A stretch of DNA of 23,533 nucleotides, taken from positions 1 through 23,533 of IMG/VR virus record IMGVR_UViG_3300001683_000058, one strand, 5' to 3'. Positions 1 through 7,243 of this stretch are shown here, piece by piece; position 1 is the first letter of the stretch, and the number at the start of each line of letters is the position of its first letter. Below the pieces are notes generated by a model. That model saw only the letters and a list, made by a program, of their open reading frames with translations. It ran no database searches and was not told where the DNA came from. The DNA comes from a virus. The position numbers and the translations under genes were made by a program.

Positions 1-694
1 TTTGATCTGCGGTTGCGCCGGATTCAACAGAATCTAATAAAGTTTCTTGAGCATCTGTCATTAATCTTTTATTTGATGCATCTGTAAAATTAGTGGTTGT
101 GAATGTAGGTGTTGCCCCACTAACAACTGATTGGTTTAATGCTTTAACATCTGCGATACTTGTTAATTCATTATCCATTAACGCGCCAGCATCTTCTACA
201 TTTGTTGCATCAGTTACGTCTGCACCTGCTTCAACTCCTGTAGTAGCACCAACTGTCAAATTTGCGGCCGTTCCACTAATGTTTGTACCAACTAATGTAC
301 TTGGTGTTCCTAAATTTGGTGTTGTTAAAGTAATTCCAGCAAGTGTTAATGCAGCATTTGCTCTATTAAATGCAATTGAAGTTGTGCCAACATACATTGT
401 ATCCGCTGGTTGAAGTGCGGAATCTGCTGTTGATCCTTGTGCTGAAGTTGCGTATGCAGTTGCTGCCGTTATTGCGGCTGTGCCTAATCCTAAAGTTGTT
501 CTTGCATTTGAATTAGCCACATCATCTATAAGTGATGCCCCAAATGTGGAGATTGTTGTACTTGCAGGAAGTGAGAGTGTCTTAATATCTGCATCTACTT
601 CATCATCCATCAAAGCTCCTGCAGATCTGACATTATCTTCATCAGTTACGTCTGCGCTAGGTTCTATTGCGTATAGATAATCAAACATCTCATC
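1..694 (-). CDS. C-terminal continuation of the giant tail fibre, in a shifted frame; runs off the window edge
   Basis: Downstream of the apparent fibre stop, a leftward frame (codons beginning at 694, 691 and so on) is open without a stop to base 2. It encodes fibre-like sequence starting DEMFDYLYAIEPSADVTDED. It repeats modules found upstream in the fibre: S-LQPADT-YxGTTSIA-NR and LTLAGITLTTP recur here at about 320-430 and upstream at about 1310-1420. ADVTD-NV-AGALMD also occurs twice within this stretch. This is therefore the missing C-terminal part of the same fibre and not a separate gene. No start codon with a good ribosome binding site was seen at its beginning. It is joined to the main ORF by the frame break at 694-698. 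The true C-terminus lies outside the window. An assembly error, a real frameshift mutation or a split fibre are all possible. Confidence 0.75.
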
Positions 695-3600
695 CCCCAA
701 TTATCCGTATCAGCTAGTGGTAGAACTGCATTAGTACCATCAGAAGATACTATATCTAGTTTTGTGCTATCCCTACTTACAGAAAGATTAGTAGTGACAT
801 TGTGGTTTATATCCGAGACCTTAGCATTGTTAACCTCATGCTCATCGAACATCTCATCCGACATCACGCCCCAGTTGTTTGTGTCAGCTAACGGCAGCAC
901 AGCGTTAGTCCCGTCACTTGAAACCACGTCTAACTTAGTGCTATCACGGCTCACGCTTAAATCGGTGGTGACGTTATGATTTATATCTGAAACTTTGGCA
1001 TTGTTAGCCGTATGCTCATCGAACATTTCATCAGACATTACGCCCCAATTATCTGTATCAGCTAGTGGTAGAACTGCATTAGTTCCATCACTTGAAACCA
1101 CATCGATCTTTGCGCCGTTACGACTCACGCTGAGGTTAGTTGTTACATTGTGGTTTACATCTGAGACTTTAAGGGTATTTGCTGCTACTGCGGTGTTATT
1201 AGCTACCTCAGTATCAAAATCACTAACAGCTGATGCGGCTATTTGTCCGCCAGTTGTAGAACCTGCGTGTGTATGATTTGCATTTGCCCAACCAGCTGCA
1301 GCAATAGATGGTGTTGTTAAAGTAATTCCTGCAAGTGTTAGTCCAGCTGACCCTCTATTGTGTGCAATAGATGTTGTGCCTATATAAAATGTATCTGCTG
1401 GTTGAACTGCGGAATTTGCTGTAGTTGTTGTCGATGTTAAAACAGCATCTCGTGTAAATATGTCTACTCCATCTACTGTACCTGAAAGTATTATATTGCC
1501 AGCAAATGTAACGTTTCCACCAATATCGATTGTAATGGCAGTTGCATTTGCATTATCGTCTATTCCAGTAGATGTAAAACCTGTTAGCGTCCCAGTGCCA
1601 ATTACATCATTCAATGTGTCGAATGGCAATATATGTGCGTGATTACCCCTTGCGTACTCATCTGTATTACCTGCGAAAGCGTATGCTTCTACTGTGTTTG
1701 GATCAGCGTCATATGCTTGTAATTTTGGTGCTGCAAAACGGCCGAAAACTCCTGCACCTCCCATTGCAGATCTTCCTGTTACAGACTTTCCAAATGCCAT
1801 CCCACCTTCATTAGAGCTTCTCATATCCATGCCAGCAGGCGTCATTTTTAAATATGAATTTTCTGACTGGTATAATAAGAATCCTGTTTGTGAAATTTGG
1901 ATTCTTGGTTGATCTTGAACTAATCTAAAATTATCAAAACTTAATTCTGTGTATGGGTACTTTGCGCTTTCTGGTTTGACATTTGCAGCGCTTCCTGTGA
2001 CTGGTTCTGGAAGAAGACCTGCATCTTTCATATATTTGAATACAGGATCTAATTCTAGTTCTTCATATAAATCTTCTGATGTTTTAAATTCTATGTCTGA
2101 GTTTATTGAGCCCGATAATACTATTCTTAATTTATGTGTGCTTTCAGGGAGCTGATTTGATGATTTTACAGATGTATACCTTGTTGCTAAGTCATATGAG
2201 CCGAACCCATCAGATCCTGTTTTTGCTGGTATAAATTGTTTCCACTCACTATCTCCTGTTGACCAATAATCAACTTTGTATTTTTGAGATTCTAAACCCC
2301 TATCATATCCACCCCCTGATAATGAGTGTGACATTTTGCCAACAAATGCAAATGAGATTACATTACCACCGATCCAAGTTTTTGTAGCTTGACTACTAGC
2401 ACTCACTTCTTGTGACAAAGTATATTGATTTTCATCAATATCAGATACTTTAGCAGCAGCGTATGAAGCAGAAATACTGGCGTCACTTGAACTAAGTGCT
2501 GCAATAGGCGCTAAATATCCGGGACGTACTATATCAAAAGTATAATCTCCCACAAGTGCTTTATTAAATTGTGTAAAACTTGTCCCTGACCTCCTTGTTA
2601 TAGAATGAGAAACAGGTCCAATTGCACTAAATGACCAGCTATGTATTGTTAGGGGCGATGCTGAGTTTCCTATATGATAGCCATCTGATTCCCAACCTGA
2701 TTCTATTACTTCAAAGCTATCATTCTTTGCTTCATCAGTTGCTGCGCCTATTTCGTATAATGATCCTGAAACAATTGAAACGACATCATTTTGGTATTGA
2801 TCACGTATAATAAATCCTGGCCCGCCGGATCCATCAGATTTTGCTAATCTATCTGCAAATATTTGAATATCTTTATTGGAAGATTCAATTGATGCAGATG
2901 TCATTGACCACCCACCAATAGTTCCTGCTGATGCTGTTATTTCACCAGCAGTTGAAACAAAGAAATTAGATGCAGATATTTCTCCACCGTCTAATTTAAT
3001 AATTGGGACATTATTTGTACCACCTGTAGCATGTAAAAGTAGCTCTCTAGAATTTCCCAATGACATTGAAGCCTCTGGGCTAGACAATGTAAATCCGGAT
3101 GCTGAAATATTTAAATCAGTAACATCTATTTCTATGTCTGATCCTGCCAATGTAAAGGCATCATTAACAAATGAAAGATAGCTACTTGGATCACCTAATC
3201 TAAACTCTCCAGATGATGACATAAACACACCCGTCCCACCAGTCAATGTTGGTGTAGTGCCTAAAGCAACTGTCCCAATAGTAGAATTAATATCAAAATT
3301 ATCTGTATCTAATATAAATGATGGTGCCGCAATTTCAACACCTGACCCAGATATTTTTGCAGCAGATGCTGTTATTTGACCACTTGATTTTAGTCTTAAT
3401 TTATTATTTGAAGATGCTATCTCTATAGAATCGATATCAAAATTAGCTATTGTTCCTGTAGTATTAGCAGTTATAGTATTTGCTACAATATCACCTGTAA
3501 TATTTGCCGCAGATGCAGTAATCTGTCCTGCATGCGTCACACTAAATGCCGGTGTTCCACCTGTCCCTGCTGTGAAAGCATGAGCTTGTCCTGCTGGGTG

Positions 3601-6600
3601 CATTCCGACACCTGTTGATGTTAAGCCTGTACTTGCTACAGTAAAATTAGCTATGTTCCCTGCTGTAGTTGCAGTAATTGTGTTAGCTGTAATGTCACCT
3701 GTAATATTTGCTTCAGACGCAGTAATCTGTCCTGTCGGTGTAACTTGAAAATCAGATGACGATATGAAAAATGAGCCATCTGACGCACCATCTAAAAAGA
3801 ATGATGTTCCTTGTTTTAATTGTGTACCATTAATCTCAAATCCAGCTATTTTACCTGCTGACGCAGTCATTTCACCTGCTGAAGAAACCTGGAAATTAGA
3901 TGATGATATTATATAGGCTCCAGCTGGTTCAAGCTTAACAATATTATTGTCATCAACAATACTAGTTGCTGATATTGACCAACCTGCTATTCCTCCTCCG
4001 ATGATATCGCCGCCAACTGTAGTACCGCCGGATACATAAATGTCAGAAGCTGATACATCTCCTTTTGCAGATACATTAAAATTTGAAGCAGATATAAATA
4101 AATCATCATTGGTTGCTGATGCACTTATAAAAAAAGAATCTGTATAAAGAGCATCATCTGATATGTTGAATGCAGCTATTTTTCCTCCCGTAAATAATAC
4201 CTTAGAACCAGTAATATCTCCCGATGCTTTAACATTAAATGGGGCACTTCCTGACGCAGCTAATGATGTAGCACCAGCAAAAAATCTTGTATCCCCTGCT
4301 GATGATAATCCAGTATACGTTGGATCTGTAAAATAGTGTAATGTATTTGGTGCTATTGTCCAATTTCCTATATACCCCTCAGATGAAGTTAGCACACCCT
4401 CTATTTTTGCACCACTTGCAAATAATTGGCCACTTGAAGATACTGCAAAATCTGTGCCAAACCTTACATAATAACTTCCGGGGGTGAAATCTATATAATA
4501 TCCGTCTAGAGGATTGCTATCAGGGCCCGCATCTGATTTATATAGAGCTGCTCCGTCTGCATCTAATGTAGCATTAGAACCACTTAATTTGCCCTCAATA
4601 ATTTGCCAATCACCGATATATCCTTCTGTTGCTGTGACAGATCCTGACATAATAACATCACCAGCGGGTGTAAGATGAAAAGCTGAAGAACTTATTTCTA
4701 TATTACCACCTGAACCAGATATAAATTGTGCATTTGTGGATCCGACAAAAAATGCGTCTGCAATAACTTCAAATCTTGATGGATTAGTGCCAAATCTAAA
4801 ACTACCAGACTCGCCAACCAATTCCAAGCCAACGCCAGAATAGTCATCACCAGAGTCTGGTAATACTGACCCACTATATATCATAAAGCCAGTATTTGAA
4901 TTATCTTGACTAGCAGATGTGAATCCTTGATATTTTACTGATCTTATAAACCCAGATGCTATTGCACCAGACCCCCCTGTTTCCGGAATTGTTGAATTTA
5001 CGCCGCCAAATTGTATGCCGGCGCCAATTGAATCCCCGCCAATGTATACAGAACCACCAATTAAATTATCGTTACCTAAAATATTCATATTTTCACCATC
5101 AAACTTTACGCCATCAGGATTATCAGGTAGGGAAGTAACAACTGTTTGTGATTTATTATTGTTTATATCATAAAATTCAAAAGCAAAATCCAAATAATCT
5201 GGTCTTGTTTGCAATGGGGGTACAGGTGCAATTAATCTAATGTATTCTGGAGAAAAATTTGTATCAGAATTTGGTTTTACAGATATTTCAGATACTGACC
5301 AGTATCCACCTGTAAATCTTAATTGTAAAACTGCTGTTCCATCGGAGTCTGGTGTAAATACAGTTTCGTATTGAGGACTTGCTGCTCCCATAACATTGCC
5401 AGCAGAATTATTATGGGTAATCATACCGATAGCTCTTCCGTAACCTTGTCCAGCAAAAATATTATTTTGTGACATACCAAATGCAGATCCGGACATATGT
5501 GCTACTGCTTTAATTGTATTTTGTTGGCCCTCAGTATTGTCAGCAACTAATTTTATTCTTAGCTTATACTCTGTATCTGCCATAAAGTCTAACTTAAATG
5601 CATCTTTTAATTGTAACTTAATCCATTCTTCATCATCATCTGAAATTAGGTCAACATTTGATCCTGACATAAAAATTGAATCTGTTAAATACTCATTTGA
5701 AGAGTACGTTTGAACAGTAGTGGCAGATTCTACGCCAAACTTACCACCTGTTGCTGTCCAATACGTTGTTGCTACTGTATCAGAATTAAAGAATCCTATA
5801 CGAGATGTTCCTGTTATTGATAGCGGATCAAGTAACAGCTCTGGCGATTCTACGGGTGTATCTATTATTTTTGACCAGTTACCAAATGGGCCATTATTCT
5901 TTACATAGCCAGCTATTCTGTGTACATCTCCAGAAAAATTTCTTAATTTAGATAATCTAATATCTGCAAATGACTTAAAATTTATGCTGCTAGTATCATA
6001 CTCATGAAATTTTGGCCAATTAACTTTATAGCTACTTGGTCCTAATTCTGCTATACGATAAAAACCACTTCCTGAATCATAAACACCATAAGGCTTCTGT
6101 ACTTCTATTGTTTTTTTGTTAACAACATTCGAAATTCTAGATGTATATTTAGGTATAACAGTGTTACTTCCTGTAGAGAATGATAAATTTACATTCGGTG
6201 CGTCAATTGTAATAGCACCCCCAACAATAGATGAAGAAAAATCAGCATCAGCTATTGTAATAGTATATCGCGGATCTGTTGAGTCATACTCTTCATAATT
6301 TCCCATTGGATTAAAGCCGTAAACCTGATCTGCATAGGTTTGTACCTCTTGATAGTTGTCACCATCGATAGAAAAATTAGATCCTTCTGTATTCTGCACA
6401 GGTGTACCAATAATAGTTCCAACAGTTTGTTCATTTGAGCCTGTTGTTGATGCTGCCAGGGATACCTGACCTTTGATAATTTCAAAAACTTGTAATCTTG
6501 GTCGCTTAAAAAATCTTATCGGTCTATCATTCGGTATACTCTTATTAATTGTAAGAGTTCTAGTATACTTTACATTATAAGTTCCTCTCCATTGATCAGG

Positions 6601-6954
6601 TATATTTTCATCAACTTTATCTGGATCTAATTCTCCTAATATTGTAAGTGTTGCAGCACCAGCAGCTGTATCTTTGTATACTTCTATACCGACCCTTACT
6701 CCGCCGCTCTCTGAATAATTGTAAACTGGTTCTATATAAACTGGTTCTCCTAAGCTATCTACTAACTCAATTTTTAGTATAACACCATCAAGTAATGCAG
6801 GAGATCCCATTATTAACATTGAAGACTTGCCCATTGGCAGCTCAAGTGGCAGATCTGTTATATTAAAATACTTAGATAATAGTCCTTCTTCAGTTATTAA
6901 TGATTGAATTTCATCTAAATCTTGTAAGAACGCTATTTTTTGTAGTTTGGCCAT
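664..6954 (-). CDS. Giant repetitive tail fibre / host-recognition protein (about 2096 aa before the frame break)
   Basis: A very large virion adhesin. The start is set at the ATG of MAKLQKIAF (6954), because GGAG lies 7 nt upstream at 6965-6962; an in-frame ATG ten codons further upstream has no such signal. The N-terminal ~600 residues are non-repetitive and probably anchor the protein to the tail. The middle is built of many degenerate units of the form F-VS--G-ITASA--I-GxW-I (for example FQVTPTGQITASEANITGDI and FFVSTAGEITASAGTIGGW), rich in G, S, T and A as in beta-structured phage fibres. The region around residues 1720-1900 resembles marine-phage fibre tips. The C-terminus has three 58-aa repeats (KVSDINHNVTT-LSVSRDSTKLD-). 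The ORF ends prematurely in GMRCLIIYTQ, caused by a shift of frame within the last repeat; the true protein continues in the next frame. The receptor cannot be read from the sequence. An ATATTTAT box precedes the gene. Confidence 0.85.
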   Translation of the reverse strand: MAKLQKIAFLQDLDEIQSLITEEGLLSKYFNITDLPLELPMGKSSMLIMGSPALLDGVILKIELVDSLGEPVYIEPVYNYSESGGVRVGIEVYKDTAAGAATLTILGELDPDKVDENIPDQWRGTYNVKYTRTLTINKSIPNDRPIRFFKRPRLQVFEIIKGQVSLAASTTGSNEQTVGTIIGTPVQNTEGSNFSIDGDNYQEVQTYADQVYGFNPMGNYEEYDSTDPRYTITIADADFSSSIVGGAITIDAPNVNLSFSTGSNTVIPKYTSRISNVVNKKTIEVQKPYGVYDSGSGFYRIAELGPSSYKVNWPKFHEYDTSSINFKSFADIRLSKLRNFSGDVHRIAGYVKNNGPFGNWSKIIDTPVESPELLLDPLSITGTSRIGFFNSDTVATTYWTATGGKFGVESATTVQTYSSNEYLTDSIFMSGSNVDLISDDDEEWIKLQLKDAFKLDFMADTEYKLRIKLVADNTEGQQNTIKAVAHMSGSAFGMSQNNIFAGQGYGRAIGMITHNNSAGNVMGAASPQYETVFTPDSDGTAVLQLRFTGGYWSVSEISVKPNSDTNFSPEYIRLIAPVPPLQTRPDYLDFAFEFYDINNNKSQTVVTSLPDNPDGVKFDGENMNILGNDNLIGGSVYIGGDSIGAGIQFGGVNSTIPETGGSGAIASGFIRSVKYQGFTSASQDNSNTGFMIYSGSVLPDSGDDYSGVGLELVGESGSFRFGTNPSRFEVIADAFFVGSTNAQFISGSGGNIEISSSAFHLTPAGDVIMSGSVTATEGYIGDWQIIEGKLSGSNATLDADGAALYKSDAGPDSNPLDGYYIDFTPGSYYVRFGTDFAVSSSGQLFASGAKIEGVLTSSEGYIGNWTIAPNTLHYFTDPTYTGLSSAGDTRFFAGATSLAASGSAPFNVKASGDITGSKVLFTGGKIAAFNISDDALYTDSFFISASATNDDLFISASNFNVSAKGDVSASDIYVSGGTTVGGDIIGGGIAGWSISATSIVDDNNIVKLEPAGAYIISSSNFQVSSAGEMTASAGKIAGFEINGTQLKQGTSFFLDGASDGSFFISSSDFQVTPTGQITASEANITGDITANTITATTAGNIANFTVASTGLTSTGVGMHPAGQAHAFTAGTGGTPAFSVTHAGQITASAANITGDIVANTITANTTGTIANFDIDSIEIASSNNKLRLKSSGQITASAAKISGSGVEIAAPSFILDTDNFDINSTIGTVALGTTPTLTGGTGVFMSSSGEFRLGDPSSYLSFVNDAFTLAGSDIEIDVTDLNISASGFTLSSPEASMSLGNSRELLLHATGGTNNVPIIKLDGGEISASNFFVSTAGEITASAGTIGGWSMTSASIESSNKDIQIFADRLAKSDGSGGPGFIIRDQYQNDVVSIVSGSLYEIGAATDEAKNDSFEVIESGWESDGYHIGNSASPLTIHSWSFSAIGPVSHSITRRSGTSFTQFNKALVGDYTFDIVRPGYLAPIAALSSSDASISASYAAAKVSDIDENQYTLSQEVSASSQATKTWIGGNVISFAFVGKMSHSLSGGGYDRGLESQKYKVDYWSTGDSEWKQFIPAKTGSDGFGSYDLATRYTSVKSSNQLPESTHKLRIVLSGSINSDIEFKTSEDLYEELELDPVFKYMKDAGLLPEPVTGSAANVKPESAKYPYTELSFDNFRLVQDQPRIQISQTGFLLYQSENSYLKMTPAGMDMRSSNEGGMAFGKSVTGRSAMGGAGVFGRFAAPKLQAYDADPNTVEAYAFAGNTDEYARGNHAHILPFDTLNDVIGTGTLTGFTSTGIDDNANATAITIDIGGNVTFAGNIILSGTVDGVDIFTRDAVLTSTTTTANSAVQPADTFYIGTTSIAHNRGSAGLTLAGITLTTPSIAAAGWANANHTHAGSTTGGQIAASAVSDFDTEVANNTAVAANTLKVSDVNHNVTTNLSVSRNGAKIDVVSSDGTNAVLPLADTDNWGVMSDEMFDEHTANNAKVSDINHNVTTDLSVSRDSTKLDVVSSDGTNAVLPLADTNNWGVMSDEMFDEHEVNNAKVSDINHNVTTNLSVSRDSTKLDIVSSDGTNAVLPLADTDNWGMRCLIIYTQ
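694..698 (-). other. Frame break inside the fibre repeat (G5 run, net 10-nt loss)
   Basis: The other repeats read TGG GGC GTG ATG TCG GAT GAG ATG TTC GAT. Here the sequence is TGG GGG ATG AG, which equals loss of ten bases or an in-frame 9-nt loss plus one missing G. The frame changes by -1 at the five-G run. It is not a canonical X-XXY-YYZ slippery site. Confidence 0.8.
697..1194 (-). repeat. Three tandem 174-nt (58-aa) repeats in the fibre C-terminus
   Basis: The segment with VSDINHNVTT-LSVSRDSTKLDVVSSDGTNAVLPLAD-NWGVMSDEMFDEH is present three times. The GAAC/AAAC marks at 1021 and 847 are 174 nt apart, and those at 847 and 683 are 164 nt apart because of the 10-nt loss. The middle copy (about 847-1020) is nearly 50 percent G+C, clearly richer than its neighbours, although the protein is almost unchanged. 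Confidence 0.85.
2850..4700 (-). repeat. Array of degenerate ITASA/GEITAS beta-repeats in the fibre
   Basis: At least eight units follow the pattern F-V(S/T)--G-(I/V)TAS---I-G(W/F)-I, spaced roughly 40-80 aa apart. Two neighbouring units near 3450-3550 and 3650-3735 are almost identical in DNA and protein (ITGDI-ANTITA-T-G-IANF), indicating recent duplication or gene conversion. Confidence 0.75.
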
Positions 6955-6971
6955 AGAATAACTCCGTGTAG

Positions 6972-6979
6972 ATAAATAT
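6972..6979 (-). promoter_or_regulatory. ATATTTAT box upstream of the fibre gene
   Basis: Sense-strand ATATTTAT lies 17 nt upstream of the fibre ATG, just before the GGAG ribosome binding site. The same box occurs at a similar distance before four other genes in the window. It is a candidate -10-like element of a phage (late) promoter; this is inferred from recurrence only. Confidence 0.4.
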
Positions 6980-6990
6980 TTCACAGTGTA

Positions 6991-7000
6991 GATTGCAATC
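6991..7000. promoter_or_regulatory. Perfect palindrome GATTGCAATC between divergent genes (candidate operator)
   Basis: A 10-bp perfect palindrome sits between the start of the leftward fibre gene and the promoter of the rightward ribbon-helix-helix gene. Its place next to a DNA-binding-protein gene makes it a candidate operator, but no binding evidence exists. Confidence 0.3.
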
Positions 7001-7007
7001 CAAATAT

Positions 7008-7036
7008 TTAACTAAGTTATATAAAAAGTATATAAT
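7008..7036 (+). promoter_or_regulatory. Sigma-70-like promoter for the ribbon-helix-helix gene
   Basis: TTAACT (7008-7013, 4/6 to TTGACA) is followed after 17 nt by a perfect TATAAT (7031-7036). The -10 overlaps an inverted repeat TTATATA-AAAAG-TATATAA (7017-7035), so a protein binding that repeat would block the promoter. It precedes the only rightward gene of the window. Confidence 0.55.
7017..7035. repeat. Inverted repeat overlapping the promoter -10 (candidate autoregulatory operator)
   Basis: A 7-bp inverted repeat TTATATA / TATATAA with a 5-nt spacer lies over the -10 element of the 59-aa gene. Arc/MetJ-type proteins bind short symmetric half-sites, so this would suit autorepression. 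It is very AT-rich, so chance occurrence is possible. Confidence 0.3.
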
Positions 7037-7040
7037 GCTT

Positions 7041-7048
7041 ATATTTAT
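7041..7048 (+). promoter_or_regulatory. ATATTTAT box upstream of the rightward ribbon-helix-helix gene
   Basis: The box appears on the plus strand 15 nt upstream of ATG 7064, in the same orientation relative to its gene as all the leftward copies. It lies downstream of the sigma-70-like TATAAT, so the gene may have two promoters, or the box may act in the transcript leader. Confidence 0.35.
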
Positions 7049-7063
7049 TTAAAAAGGTGCTAT

Positions 7064-7243
7064 ATGAAAAGAGCTAGAATGTGTGTCTATTTGGATGTTG
7101 AATTATCTAAATGGATAAAAGATAATGCCATCGTCAACTATAGAAGTTTTTCTTCATTCCTTAACAAGCTAATGCTTGATTATAAGAGTGGAATGGAATT
7201 AAATAGTAATGTTAAAATACTTAAAAGCGAGACTAGAAAATAA
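7064..7243 (+). CDS. Small ribbon-helix-helix DNA-binding protein (59 aa)
   Basis: This is the only rightward gene in the window. It starts at ATG 7064 with AAGG six nt upstream (7054-7057) and ends at TAA 7243. The protein begins MKRARMCVYLDVELSKWI and continues through a turn NYRS to helix FSSFLNKLMLDYKSG. That is the Arc/MetJ/CopG pattern: a short beta strand of alternating residues (RMCVYLD), helix A, a turn, and helix B beginning near S-F. Such proteins act as dimers or higher oligomers and bind DNA with the strand. It has its own sigma-70-like promoter and flanking palindromes, suggesting a repressor of itself and perhaps of the divergent fibre gene. Its end overlaps the end of the convergent Mre11-Rad50 fusion by 11 nt. 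The family call is from pattern only. Confidence 0.75.
   Translation: MKRARMCVYLDVELSKWIKDNAIVNYRSFSSFLNKLMLDYKSGMELNSNVKILKSETRK

Noticed and set aside
694-700. Programmed -1 ribosomal frameshift in the fibre
   Set aside because: The sequence TTGGGGG is not a canonical slippery heptamer and I saw no strong downstream hairpin. The loss of ten bases relative to sister repeats is better explained by a deletion or assembly error.
683-1194. CRISPR-like regularly spaced repeats
   Set aside because: The 174-nt period is in-frame coding repeats of the fibre without short repeat/spacer structure.
93-2155. Several plus-strand open frames across the fibre gene
   Set aside because: They are antisense shadows of the Ala/Ser/Thr-rich fibre repeats, have no ribosome binding sites, and overlap better supported leftward coding.
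6252-6485. A 77-aa leftward frame inside the fibre gene
   Set aside because: It lies fully within the fibre in another frame, has no ribosome binding site and low-complexity content.
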